Part shown: piece after piece, positions 22,518 to 34,400 of the stretch
Position numbering within the stretch: position 1 is the stretch's first letter
How the letters are laid out: every line of letters begins with the position of its first letter
Assembly (NCBI GenBank): GCA_920105625.2
Contig: OV050031.1
Location: 84,763,995 to 84,827,994, forward strand
Length of the DNA stretch: 64,000 nucleotides
Reading direction: 5' to 3'
Source of the DNA: Clusia tigrina
Taxonomy: Eukaryota; Arthropoda; Insecta; Diptera; Clusiidae
Program-made: the position numbers and the translations under genes
The notes under the pieces: generated by a model
Seen by the model: the letters and a program-made list of their open reading frames with translations, nothing else
What the model was told of the DNA's origin: nothing
Database searches by the model: none

Positions 22518-24627
22518 GACCCCCCCAATCGACAGCGACAATGACTGAGACGCCTACAGAGACGCCTACAGAGTCGCTGAAAGAGGCTTCTACGCCGACT
22601 GAGACGCCGACTGAGGCAGAGAGGGGTAGATATAAGCATAGAGAAGGCAGCAGACCCCCCAATCGACAGCGGCAGCGCCTGAGACTCCTACAAAGCCGCT
22701 GACAGAGGCTGCGACGCCGACTGAGACGCCGACTGAGGCAGATAGGGGTAGATATAGGCATAGAGAAGGCCGCAGACACCCCAATCGACAGCGGCAGCGA
22801 CTGAGACGCCTACAGAGACGTTGACAGAGGCTGCGACGCCAACTGAGGCAGATAGGGGTCGATATAGGCATACAGAATGCAGCAGACCCCCCCAATCGAC
22901 AGCGGCAGCGCCTGAGACGCCTACAGAGACGCTAACAGAGGCTGCGACTCCGTCTGAGGTAGATAGGGGTAGATATAGGCACAGAAAATGCAGCAGACCC
23001 CCCAATCGACAGCGACAGCGCCTGAGACTCCTACAGAGCCGCTGACAGAGGCTGCGACGCCGACTGAGACGCCGACTGTGGCAGAAAGGGGTCGATAAGG
23101 GCATAAAGAAGGCAGCAAACCCCCCAATCGACAGCGGCAACGACTTAGACGCCGACTGAGGCAGATAGGGGTAGATATAGGCATAGAGAAGTCAGCACAC
23201 CCCCCAATCGACAGCGGCAGCGACTGAGACAGCTACAGAAACGCTGACAGGGGCTGCGACGCCAACTGAGGCAGATAGGGGTAGACATAGGCATAGAGAA
23301 GTCAGCAGACCCCCCAATCGACAGCGGCATCGACTGAGACGCCTACAGAAACGCTAACAGAGGCTGCGGCGCCGACTGAGACGCCGACTGATGCAGATAG
23401 CGATAGATATTGGCATAGAGAAAGTAGCAGACCCCCAATCGACAGCGGCAGCGACTGAGATACCTACAGATACACTGACATAGGCTACAGCGCCGACTGA
23501 GGCAGATAGGGGTAGATATAGGCATAGAGAATGCAGCAGACCCCCCAATCGACAGCGGCAGCGCCTGAGACGCCTATAGAGACGCTGACAGAGGCTGCGA
23601 CGCCGACTGAGACGCCGACTGATGCAGATAGCGATAGATATTGGCATAGAGAAAGTAGCAGACCCCCAATCGACAGCGGCAGCGACTGAGATACCTACAG
23701 ATACACTGACATAGGCTGCAGCGCCGATTGAGGCAGATAGGGGTAGATATAGGCATGGAGAAGGCAGCAGACCCCCCAAGCAACAGCGGCAGCTACTGAA
23801 ACACCCACAGAGACGCTAACAGAGGCTGCGACGCCGACTGAGACGCCGACTGAGGCAGATAGGCATAGAGAAGGCAGCAGACCTCCCAACCGACTGCAGC
23901 AGCGACTGAGATGTCTACAGAAATGCTGACAGGGGCTGCGATGCCAACTGAGGCAGATAGGGGTAGACATAGGCATAGAGAAGTCAGCAGACCCCCCAAT
24001 CGACAGCGGCATCGACTGAGACGCCTACAGAAACGCTGACAGAGGCTGCGATGCCCACTGAGGCGGATAGGGGTAGATATAGGCATACAGAAGGCAGCAG
24101 ACCCCTCAATCGACAGCGGCAACGACAGAGACGCCTACAGAGACTTTGACAGAGGCTGCGACGCCGACTGAAACGACGATTGAGGCAGATAGGGGTAGAT
24201 ATAGGCATAGAGAAGGCAGCAGACACCCCAATCGACAGCGGCAGCGACTGAGACGCCCACAGAGACGCTGACAGAGGCTGCGATGCCGACTGAGGCAGAT
24301 AGGGGTAGATATAAGCATAGAGAAGGCAGCAGACACCACAATCGACAGCGGCAGCGACTGAGACGCCCACAGAGACGCTGACAGAGGCTGCGACGCCGAC
24401 TGAGACGCCGACTGAGTCAGATAGGCAAAGAGAAGGCAGCAGACCTCCCAACCGACTGCAGCAGCGACTGAGACGCCTACAGAGATGCTAACCGAGGCTG
24501 CGACGCCGACTGAGACGCCGACTGAGGCAGATAGGGGTAGATAAGGGCATAAAGAAGGCAGCAGACCCCCCAATCGAGAGCGGCAACGACTAAGACGCCT
24601 ACAGAGACGCTGACAGAGGCTGCGACG
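22518..24627. repeat. Array block between the two R1-clade fragments
   Basis: Ordinary monomers with no unrelated sequence. The right part (about 24001-24627) copies the monomers just left of the first R1 fragment (about 21345-21855), including the shared GAAACGACGATTGAGGCAGA variant. The block starting at 22518 is copied after the second fragment at 25291, including the doubled GACGCCTACA and TCGCTGAAAGAGGCTTCTAC variants. It is thus the spacer of a 2,772-bp tandem duplication. Confidence 0.8.
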
Positions 24628-25290
24628 TAGGGACACACGCGACAAATGTAGAGGAGCTCTTGGAAATTGGAAAGCGGAAGACCCTTCAAGAGTGGCAAGC
24701 CCAGTGGGATACTTCTACAAATGGCCGCTGGACAAGAAGGCTGATCCCCAACATTCATCAATGGGTAAGCAGGTCGCATGGTGAGGTGAATTTCTACGTC
24801 ACACAATTGCTGACAGGCCACGGAGGTTTTCGGGCATACCTGCACAGATTCCACTTGGAGGAATCTCCCTACTGTGCAAACTGTGGAGGTACAGAGATAG
24901 AAGATCCCAAACATGTCTTCTTCTATTGCCCACGTTATGAAAGTGCTAGAGTGGCACTACAAGGAGTATGTTTAGAGCCCGTGGTGCCCGACAACATAGT
25001 GCAGCATATGCTCGAGAACCCGGAGAAATGGGCTGCGGTGTGTGACACCACCGCCGCTATTATGAAAGACCTCCGCCACCAGGAGCGGCGAAGACGAGCA
25101 ATGAAAATTAGCTAGGAGGGGTCCGCTGACCATACTACCCCCCCCGGAGAAGTATTACCTTGCGGCGGTCCCGCGAGGGGGAGGCTGCGATGGAGGTGGT
25201 TTTAGTGGGTAAGAATCCCACACTACTGGTGCCGTAATGTTACCAGTGTCTTTTGAAGATTTCCACCTCCGTTCCAATTATGGAAAAAAA
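24628..25290 (+). mobile_element. R1-clade non-LTR retrotransposon, 3' end, copy 2
   Basis: Same fragment, same 5' truncation point, same flanks and same A7 end as the island at 21856, shifted by 2,772 bp. Identical junctions show it was copied with its surrounding satellite, not inserted independently. About ten to twelve substitutions and one single-base indel separate the copies (for example GTGGAGAGCC against GTTTAGAGCC near 22200 and 24970). The reading frame stays open to the stop at 25115, and the cysteine/histidine motif is unchanged. With no promoter, EN or RT it is a passive passenger. Confidence 0.85.
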
Positions 25291-28200
25291 GACCCCCCCA
25301 ATCGACAGCGACAACGACTGAGACGCCTACAGAGACGCCTACAGAGTCGCTGAAAGAGGCTTCTACGCCGACTGAGGCAGATAAGGGTAGATGTAGGAAT
25401 AGAGAAGGCAGCAGACCCCTCCCCCCAATCGACAGCGGCAATGACTGAGACGTCTACAGAGACGTTGACAGAGGCTGCGACGTTGACTGAGACGCCGACT
25501 GAGGCAGATAGGGGTAGATATAGGCATAGAGAATGCAGCAGAACCCCAATCGACAGCGGCAGCGACTGAGACGCCTACAGAGACGATTACAGAGTCGCTG
25601 AAAGAGGCTTCGACGCCGACTGAGACGCCGACTGAGGCAGATAGGGGTAGATATAGGCATAGAGAATGCAGCAGAACCCCAATCGACAGCGGCAGCGACT
25701 GAGACGCCTACAGAGACGTTGACAGAGGCTGCGACGCCGACTGAGGCAGATAGGGGTCGATATAGGCATACAGAATGCAGCAGACCCCCCCAATCGACAG
25801 CGGCAGCGCCTGAGACGCCTACAGAGACGCTAACAGAGCCTGCGACTCCGTCTGAGGTAGATAGGGGTAGATATAGGCACAGAAAATGCAGCAGACCCCC
25901 CAATCGACAGCGGCAGCGCCTGAGACTCCTACAGAGCCGCTGACAGAGGCTGCGACGCCGACTGAGACGCCGACTGTGGCAGAAAGGGGTAGATAAGGGC
26001 ATAAAGAAGGCAGCAAACCCCCCAATCGACAGCGGCAACGACTTAGACGCCGACTGAGGCAGATAGGGGTAGATATAGGCATAGAGAACTCAGCACACCC
26101 CCCAATCGACAGCGTCAGCGACTGAGACAGCTACAGAAACGCTGACAGAGGCTGCGATGCCGACTGAGGCGGATAGGGGTAGATATAGGGATAGAGAAGG
26201 CAGCAAAACCCTCAATCGACACCGGCAACTACAGAGACGCCTACAGAGACTTTGGCAGAGGCTGCGAAGCCGACTGAAACGCCGATTGACACGCCAACAG
26301 AGGCGTATATATAGGCATAGAGAAGGCAGCAGACCCCCAATCGACAGCGGCAGCGATTGAGACGTCCACAGAGACGCTGACAGAGGCTGCGACGCCGACT
26401 GAGACGCCGACTGATGCAGATAGGGGTAGATATAGGCATAGAGAAGGCAGCAGACCCCCCAATCGACTGCAGCAGCGACTGAGACGCCTACAGAGACGCT
26501 GACAGAGGCTGCGACGCTGACTGAGACGCCGACTGAGGCAGAAAAGGGTAGATAAGGGCATAAAGAAGGCAGCAGACCCCCCAATCGACAGCGGCAACGA
26601 CTAAGACGCCTACAGAAAGGCTGACAGAGGCTGCGACGTTGACTGAGACGCCGACTGAGGCAGATAGGGGTAGATATAGGCATAGAGAAATCAGCACACC
26701 CCCAATCGACAGCGGCAGCGACTGAGACGCCTACAGAAACGCTGACAGAGGCTGTGATGCCGACTGAGGCGGATAGGGGTAGATATAGGCATAGAGAAGG
26801 CAGCACACCCCCCAATCAACAGCGGCAGCAACTGAAGCACCCACAGATACGATAACAGAGGCTGCGACGCCGACTGAGACGCCAACTGAGGCAGATAGGG
26901 GTAGATATATGCATAGAGAAGGCAGCAGACCCCCCCAATCGACAGCGGCAGCGACTGAGACGCCTACAGAAACACTGACAGGGGCTGAGACGCCGACTGA
27001 GGCAGATAGGGGTAGGTAAAGGCATAGAGCAGGCAGCAGACCCCCCAATCGACAGCGGCAACGACTAAGACGCCCACAGAGATGCTGACATTGGCTGCGA
27101 CGCCGCCTGAGACGCCCACTGAGGCAGATAGGGGGTAGATACTGGCACACAGAAGGCACCAGAGCCACCAATCGAAAGCGGCAGCGCCTTAGACGCCTAT
27201 AGAGACGCTGACAGTGGCTGCAACGCCGACTGAGACGCCGACTGAAGTAGATAGGGGTAGATATTGGCATAGAGAAGGCGGCAGACCCCCCAATCGACAG
27301 CGGCAGTGACTGAGACGCCTAAAGAGGCGCTGACAAAGGCTGCGACGGCTGCGCCGCCGACTGCGACGCCGACTGAGGCAGATAGGGGTAGATACTGGCA
27401 TAGAGAAGGCAGCAGAGCCACCAATCGACAGCGGCAACGCCTGAGACGCCTCTAGAGACGCTGACAGATCCGGCGACGCAGACTGAGACGCCGACTGACG
27501 GAGATAGGGGTTTATATAGGCATAGAGAAGGCAGAATACCCCCCAAATGACAGCGGCAACGACTGAGACGCCTACAGAGATTCTGACAGAGGCTGGAGCG
27601 CCGATTGAGACGCCGACTGAGGCAGAAAGGGGTAGATAAGGGCATAGAGAAGGCAGCAGACCCCTCAATCGACAGAGGGAACGATTGAGACGCCTACAGA
27701 GACGCTGACAGAGGCTGCGACGCCGACTGAGACGCCGACTGAGGCAGATAGGTGTAGATATAGGCATAGAGAAGGCAGCAGACCCCCCAATCGACAGCGC
27801 CAGCGACTGGGACGCCCACACAGACGCTCACAGAGGCTGCAATGCCGACTGAGGCAGATAGGGGTAGATATAGGCATAGAGAAGGCAGCAGACCCCCAAA
27901 CGACTGCAGCAGCGACTGAGACGTCTACAGAAACGCTGACAGGGGCTGCGACGTCGACTGATGCAGATAGGGGTAGATATAGGCATAGAGAAGGCAGCAG
28001 ACCAACCCCATTCTACAGCCGTAGCGACTGAGACGCCTACAGAGATGCTAACAGAGGCTCCGACGCCGCTGGGACGCCGACTGAGGCAGATAGGGGTAGA
28101 TATAGGCATAGAGAAGGCAGCAGACCCCCAATCGACAGCGCCAGCGACTGAGACGCCTACAGAGACGCTGACAGAGGCTGCGACGCAGACTGAGGTAGAT

Positions 28201-31111
28201 AGGGGTAGATATAGGCATAGAGAATGCAGCAGACCCCCCAATCGACAGCGGCAGCGCCTGAGACGCCTACAGAGACGCTGACAGAGGCTGCGATGCCGAC
28301 TGAGACGCCGACTGAGGCAGAAAGGGGTAGATAAGGGCATAAAGAAGGCAGCAGACCCCCCAATCGACAGCGGCAACGACTAAGACGCCTACAGAGACGC
28401 TGACAGAGGCTGTAATGCCGACTGAGGCGGATAGGGGTAGATATAGGCATAGAGAAGGCAGCACACCCCCCAATCAACAGCGGCAGCAACTGAAACACCC
28501 ACAGGTACGATAACAGAGGCTGCGACGCCGACTGAGACGCCGACTGAGACGCCGACTGAGGCGGATAGGGTTAGATATAAGCATAGAGAAGGCAGCACAC
28601 CCCCCAATCAACAGCGGCAGCAACTGAAACACCTACAGGTACGATAACAGAGGCTGCGACGCCGACTGAGACGCCGACTGAGGCAGATAGGGGTAGATAT
28701 ATGCATAGAGAAGGCAGCAGACCCCCCCAATCGACAGCGGCAGCGACTGAGACGCCTACAGAAACACTGACAGGGGCTGAGACGGCGACTGAGGCAGATA
28801 GGGGTAGGTAAAGGCATAGAGAAGGCAGTAGACCCCCCAATCGACAGCGGCAAGGACTAAGACGCCCACAGAGACGCTGACATTGGCTACGACGCCGCCT
28901 GAGACGCCCACTGAGGCAGATAGGGGTAGATACTGGCACAGAGAAGGCAGCAGAGCCACCAATCGAAAGCGGCAGCGCCTTAGACGCCTATAGAGACGCT
29001 GACAGAGGCAGCAACGCCGACTGAGACGCCGACTGAAGTAGATAGGGGTAGATATTGGCATAGAGAAGGCGGCAGACCCCCCAATCGACAGCGGCAGCGA
29101 CTGAGACGCCTAAAGAGACGCTGACAGGGGCTGCGACGGCTGCGATGCCGACTGAGACGCCGACTGAGGCAGATAGGGGTAGAAACTGGCATAGAGAAGG
29201 CAGCAGAACCACCAATCGACAGCGGCAGCGCCGAGACGCCTCTAGAGACGCTGACAGATCCGGCGATGCAGACTGAGACGCCGACTGAGGCAGATAGGGG
29301 TTTATATAGGCATAGAGAAGGCAGAACACCCCCCAAACGACAGCGGCAACGACTGAGACGCCTACAGAGATTCTGACAGAGGCTGGAGCGCCGATTGAGA
29401 CGCCGACTGAGACGCCGACTGAGGCAGATAGGGGTAGATATACACATAGAGAATGCAGCAGACCCCCCAATCGACAGCGGCAGCAATTGAGACGCCTACA
29501 GAAAAGCTGACAGAAGCTGCGATGCCGACCTGAGGCGGATAGGGGTAGATATAGGCATACAGAATGCAGCAGACCCCCCAATCGACAGCGGCAGCGCCTG
29601 AGACGCCTACAGAGACGCTAACAGAGGCTGCGACTCCGTCTGAGGTAGATAGGGGTAGATATAGGCACAGAAAATGCAGCAGACCCCCCAATCGACAGCG
29701 GCAGCGCCTGAGACGCCTACAGAGCCGCTGACAGAGGCTGCGACGCCGACTGAGACGCCGACTGTGGCAGAAAGGGGTAGATAAGGCCATAAAGAAGGCA
29801 GCAAACCCCCCAATCGACAGCGGCAACGACTTAGACGCCGACTGAGGCAGATAGGGGTAGATATAGGCATAGAGAAGTCAGCACACCCCCCAATCGACAG
29901 CGGCAGCGACTGAGACGCCTACAGAAACGCTGACAGAGGCTGCGATGCCGACTGAGGCGGATAGGGGTAGATATAGGGATAGAGAAGGCAGCAGAACCCT
30001 CAATGGACAGCGGCAACTACAGAGACGCCTACAGAGACTTTGGCAGAGGCTGCGAAGCCGACTGAAACGCCGATTGACACGCCAACTGAGGCAGATAGGG
30101 GTATATATAGGCATAGAGAAGGCAGCAGACCCCCCAATCGACAGCGGCAGCAATTGAGACGGCCACAGAGACGCTGACAGAGGCTGCGACGCCGACTGAG
30201 ACGCCGACTGATGCAGATAGGGGTAGATATAGGCATAGAGAAGGCAGCAGACCCCCCAATCGACTGCAGCAGCGACTGAGACGTCTACAGAAACGCTGAC
30301 AGGGGCTGCGACGTCGACTGAGGCAGATAGGGGTAGATATAGGCATAGAGAAGGCAGCAGACCAACCCCATTCTACAGCCGCAGCGACTGAGACGCCTAC
30401 AGAGACGCTGACAGAGGTTGAGACGCCGACAGAGGCAGATAGGGGTAGATATAGGTACAGAGAACGCAGCAGACCGCCCAATCGACAGCGGCAGCGACTG
30501 ACACGCCTACAGAGACGCTGACAGAAGCTGCGACGCTGACTGAGACGCCGACTCAGGCAGAAAGGGGTAGATAAGGGCATAGAGAAGACAGCAGACCCCT
30601 CAATCGACAGAGGGAACGACTGAGACGCCTACAGAGACGCTGACAGAGGCTGCGACACCGACTGAGACGCCGACTGAGGCAGATTGGGGTAGATATAGGC
30701 ATAGAGAAGGCAGCAGACGTCCCAATCGACCGCAGCAGCGACTGAGACGTCTACAGAAACGCTGACAGGGGCTGCGACGCCAACTGAGGCAGATAGGGGT
30801 AGACATAGGCATAAAGAAGTCAGCAGACCCCCCAATCGACAGCGGCATTGACTGAAACGTCTACAGAAACGCTGACAGAGGCTGCGATGCCCACTGAGGT
30901 GGATAGGCACACAGAAGGCAGCAGACCCCTCAAACCACAGCGGCAACGACAGAGACGCCTACTGAGACTTTGACAGAGGCTGCGACGCCGCCTGATACGC
31001 CGATTGACACGCCAACTGAGGCAGATAGGGGTATATATAGGCATAGAGAAGGCAGCAGACCCCCCTCCCCCAATCGACAGCGGCAGCGACTGAGACGCCC
31101 ACAGAGACGCT
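25291..31111. repeat. Array block between the R1 fragments and the 289-bp island
   Basis: Satellite monomers only. From about 28000 a new subfamily appears, with the variant ACCAACCCCATTCTACAGCC replacing the usual C run and AATCGACAGC (28001, 30361). Also typical here are the AACGCCTGAGACGCCTCTAG and GAGGGGCTGCGACGGCTGCG types of monomer near 27430 and 29130. The left end of the 16.7-kb duplicated unit (28636) lies inside this block. Confidence 0.8.
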
Positions 31112-31400
31112 TATAACACAAAATAGAAGGGAAGTGTTAGATATTACCCTGACCTTCGATAACTTCGCTAACAATATAAAAAGATGGAGAGTTCCAATAG
31201 GCGGTTATTTAACAGGGCCAAAATTTCGGGTCTGCACGCGGACTAGGAAGCCTACAAGGCTGAGCTAAAGATATATAAGCAACCAGAACTGCGCAGCGAC
31301 AGGCCTGGCAAAATTATTGTAGGGATGTGGAAGAAACATCGGAAGCAGCTAGACTAAGAAGAATCCTAGCGATGACACCACACAACCTGGGCTACCTCAA
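31112..31400 (+). mobile_element. Scrap of an LOA/R1-type non-LTR ORF2 (endonuclease end to RT linker), copy 1
   Basis: A 289-bp AT-richer island sits inside a monomer. Near its left end the plus strand reads EVLDITLTFDNF, then NNIKRWRV, the C-terminal end of an APE-type endonuclease domain. After a gap and a frame change the right end reads NYCRDVEETSEAARLRRILA and LGYLK, the linker before the reverse transcriptase in LOA/R1-type elements. The expected residues between these motifs are missing, so it is an internally deleted, frameshifted relic with neither element end. Left flank ends GAGACGCT and right flank resumes GGCTGCGACG, so only about 6 bp of monomer are lost. The clade assignment is from motif memory and is less sure than the protein identity. 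Confidence 0.65.
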
Positions 31401-34400
31401 GGCTGCGACGCCGACTGAGACGCAGACTGAGGCAGATAGGGGTAGATATAGGCATAGAGAAGGCAGCAGACCCCCAATCAACAGCGGCAGCAACTGAAAC
31501 ACCCACAGAGTTGCTAACAGAGGCTGAGACGCCGACTGACACGCCGACTGAGGCAGATAGGGGTAGATATATGCATAGAGAAGGCAGCAGACCCCCCAAT
31601 CGACAGCGGCACCGATTGAGACGCCTACAGAAACACTGACAGGGGCGGCGATGCCGACTGAGGCAGATAGGGGTAGATATAGGCATAGAGAACGCAGCAG
31701 ACCAACCCCATTCTACAGCCGCAGCGACTGAGACGCCTACAGAGACGCTGACAGAGGTTGAGACGTCGACTGAGGCAGATAGGGGCAGATATAGGCACAG
31801 AGAAGGCAGCAGACCGCCCAATCGACAGCGGCAGCGACTGACGCGCCTACAGAGACGCTGACAGAAGCTGCGACGCTGACTGAGCCGCCGACTGAGGCAG
31901 AAAGGGGTAGATAAGGGCATAGAGAAGGCAGCAGACCCCTCAATCGACAGCGGCAACGACTTAGACGCCTACAGAGAAGCTGACAAAGGCTGCTACGTCG
32001 ACTGAGACGCCGACTGAGGCAGATAGGGGTAGATATAGGCATAGAGAAGTCAGCACACCCCCCAATCCACAGCGGCGCCGACTGAGACGCCTACAGAAAC
32101 GCTGACAGATGCTGTGATGCTGACTGAGGCGGATAGGGGTAGATATAGGTATAGACAAGGCAGCAGACCCCCCAATCGACACTGGCAGCGACTGAGACGC
32201 CGACTGAGGCAGATAGGGGTAGATATAGGCATAGAGAAGTCAGCACACCCCCCAATCGACAGCGGCGGCGACTGAGACGCCTACAGAAACGCTGACAGAG
32301 GCTGTGATGCCGTGTGAGGCAGATAGGGGTTGATATATACATAGAGAAGTTAGCAGACCCCCCAATAGACAGCGGCAGCAATTGAGACGCCTACAGAAAC
32401 GCTGACAGAAGCTGCGACGCTGACTGAGACGCCGACTGAGGCAGAAAGTGGTAGATAAGGGCATAGAGAAGGCAGCAGACCCCCCAATCGACTGCAGCAG
32501 CGACTGAGACGCCTACAGAGACGCTGACAGAGGTTGAGACGCCGAGTGAGGCAGATAGGGGTTGATATATACATAGAGAAGTTAGCAGACCCCCCAATAG
32601 ACAGCGGCAGCAATTGAGACGCCTACAGAAACGCTGACAGAAGCTGCGATGCCGACCTAAGGCGGATAAGGGTAGATATAGGCATAGAGAAGGCAGCAGA
32701 CCCCTCAATCGACACCGGCAGCGACTGAGACGGCTACAGAAACACTGACAGAGGCTGCGACGCCGACTGATGCAGATAGGGGTATATATAAGCATAGAGA
32801 AGGCAGCAGACCCCCAATCGACAGCGGCAGCGACTGAGACGCCTACAGAGACGCTGAAAGAGGCTGCGACGCCGACTGAGGCAGATAGGGGTCGATATAG
32901 GCATACAGAATGCAGCATATCCCTAATCGACAGCGGCAGCGACTGAGACGCTTACAGACACACTGACAGAGACTGCGACGCCGACTGAGACGCCGATTGA
33001 GACGCCGACTGAGACGCCGACTGAGACGACGACTGATGCAGATAGGGGTATATATAGGCATAGAGAAGCCAGCAGACCCCCAATCGACAGCGGCAGCGAC
33101 TGAGACGTCTACAGAGACGCCGATTGAGACGCCGACTGAGTTAGATAGGGGTAGAGAAGGCAGCAGACTCTCCCAATCGACAGCGGCAGCGACTGAGACG
33201 CAGACTGAGGCAGATAGGCGTAGATGTAGGCATAGAGAAGGCAGCTGACCTCCCAATCGACTGCAGCAGCGACTGAGACGTCACAGAAACGCTGACAGGG
33301 GCTGCGACGCCAACTGAGGCAGATAGGGGTAGACATAGGCATAGAGAAGTCAGCAGACCCCCCAATCGACAGCGACATCGACTGACACGCCTACAGAAAC
33401 GCTGACAGAGGCTGCGATGCCCACTGAGGCGGATAGGGGTAGATATAGGCATACAGAAGGCAGCAGACCCCTCAATCGACAGCGGCAACGATTGAGACGC
33501 CCACAGAGACGCTAACAGAGGCTGCGACGCCGACTGAGACGCCGACTGATTCAGATAGGGGTAGATATAGGCATAGAGAAAGCAGCAGACCCCCCAATCG
33601 ACTGCAGCAGTGACTGAGACGTCTACAGAAACGCTGACAGGGGCTGCGACGTCGACTGAGGCAGATAGGGGTAGATATTGGCATAGAGAAGGCAGCTGAC
33701 CCCCCCAATCGACAGCGGCAGCGACTGAGACGCCTACAGAGACACTGACAGAGGCTGCGACACCGACTGAGACGCCGACTGAGGCAGATAGGGGTATATA
33801 TAGGTATAGAGAAGGCAGCAGACCCCCCCAATCGGCAGCGGCAGCGATTGAGACGCCCACAGAGACGCTAACAGAGGCTGCGACGCCGACTGAGACGCCG
33901 CCTGATTCAGATAGGTGTAGATATAGGCACAGAGAAGGCAGCAGACCGCCCAATCGACAACGGCAGTTTCTGACACGCCTACAGAGACACTGACAGAAGC
34001 TGCGACGCTGACTGAGACGCCGACTGAGGCAGAAAGGGGTAGATAAGGGCATAGAGAAGGCAGCAGACCCCCCAATCGACAGCGGGAACGACTGAGACGT
34101 CTACAGAGACGCTGTCAGAGGTTGCGACACCGACTGAGACGCCGACTGAGGCAGATAGGGGTAGATATAAGCATAGAGTAGGCAGCAGACCTCCCAATCG
34201 ACAGCGCCAGCGACTGAGACGCCCACACAGATGCTGACAGAGGCTGCAACGCCGACTGAAGCAGATAGGGGTAGATATAGGCATAGAGAAGGCAGCAGAC
34301 CCCCCCAATCGACTGCAGCAGCGACTGAGACGTCTACAGAAATGCTTACAGGGGCTGCGACGTCGACTGAGGCAGATAGGGGTAGATATAGGCATAGAGA

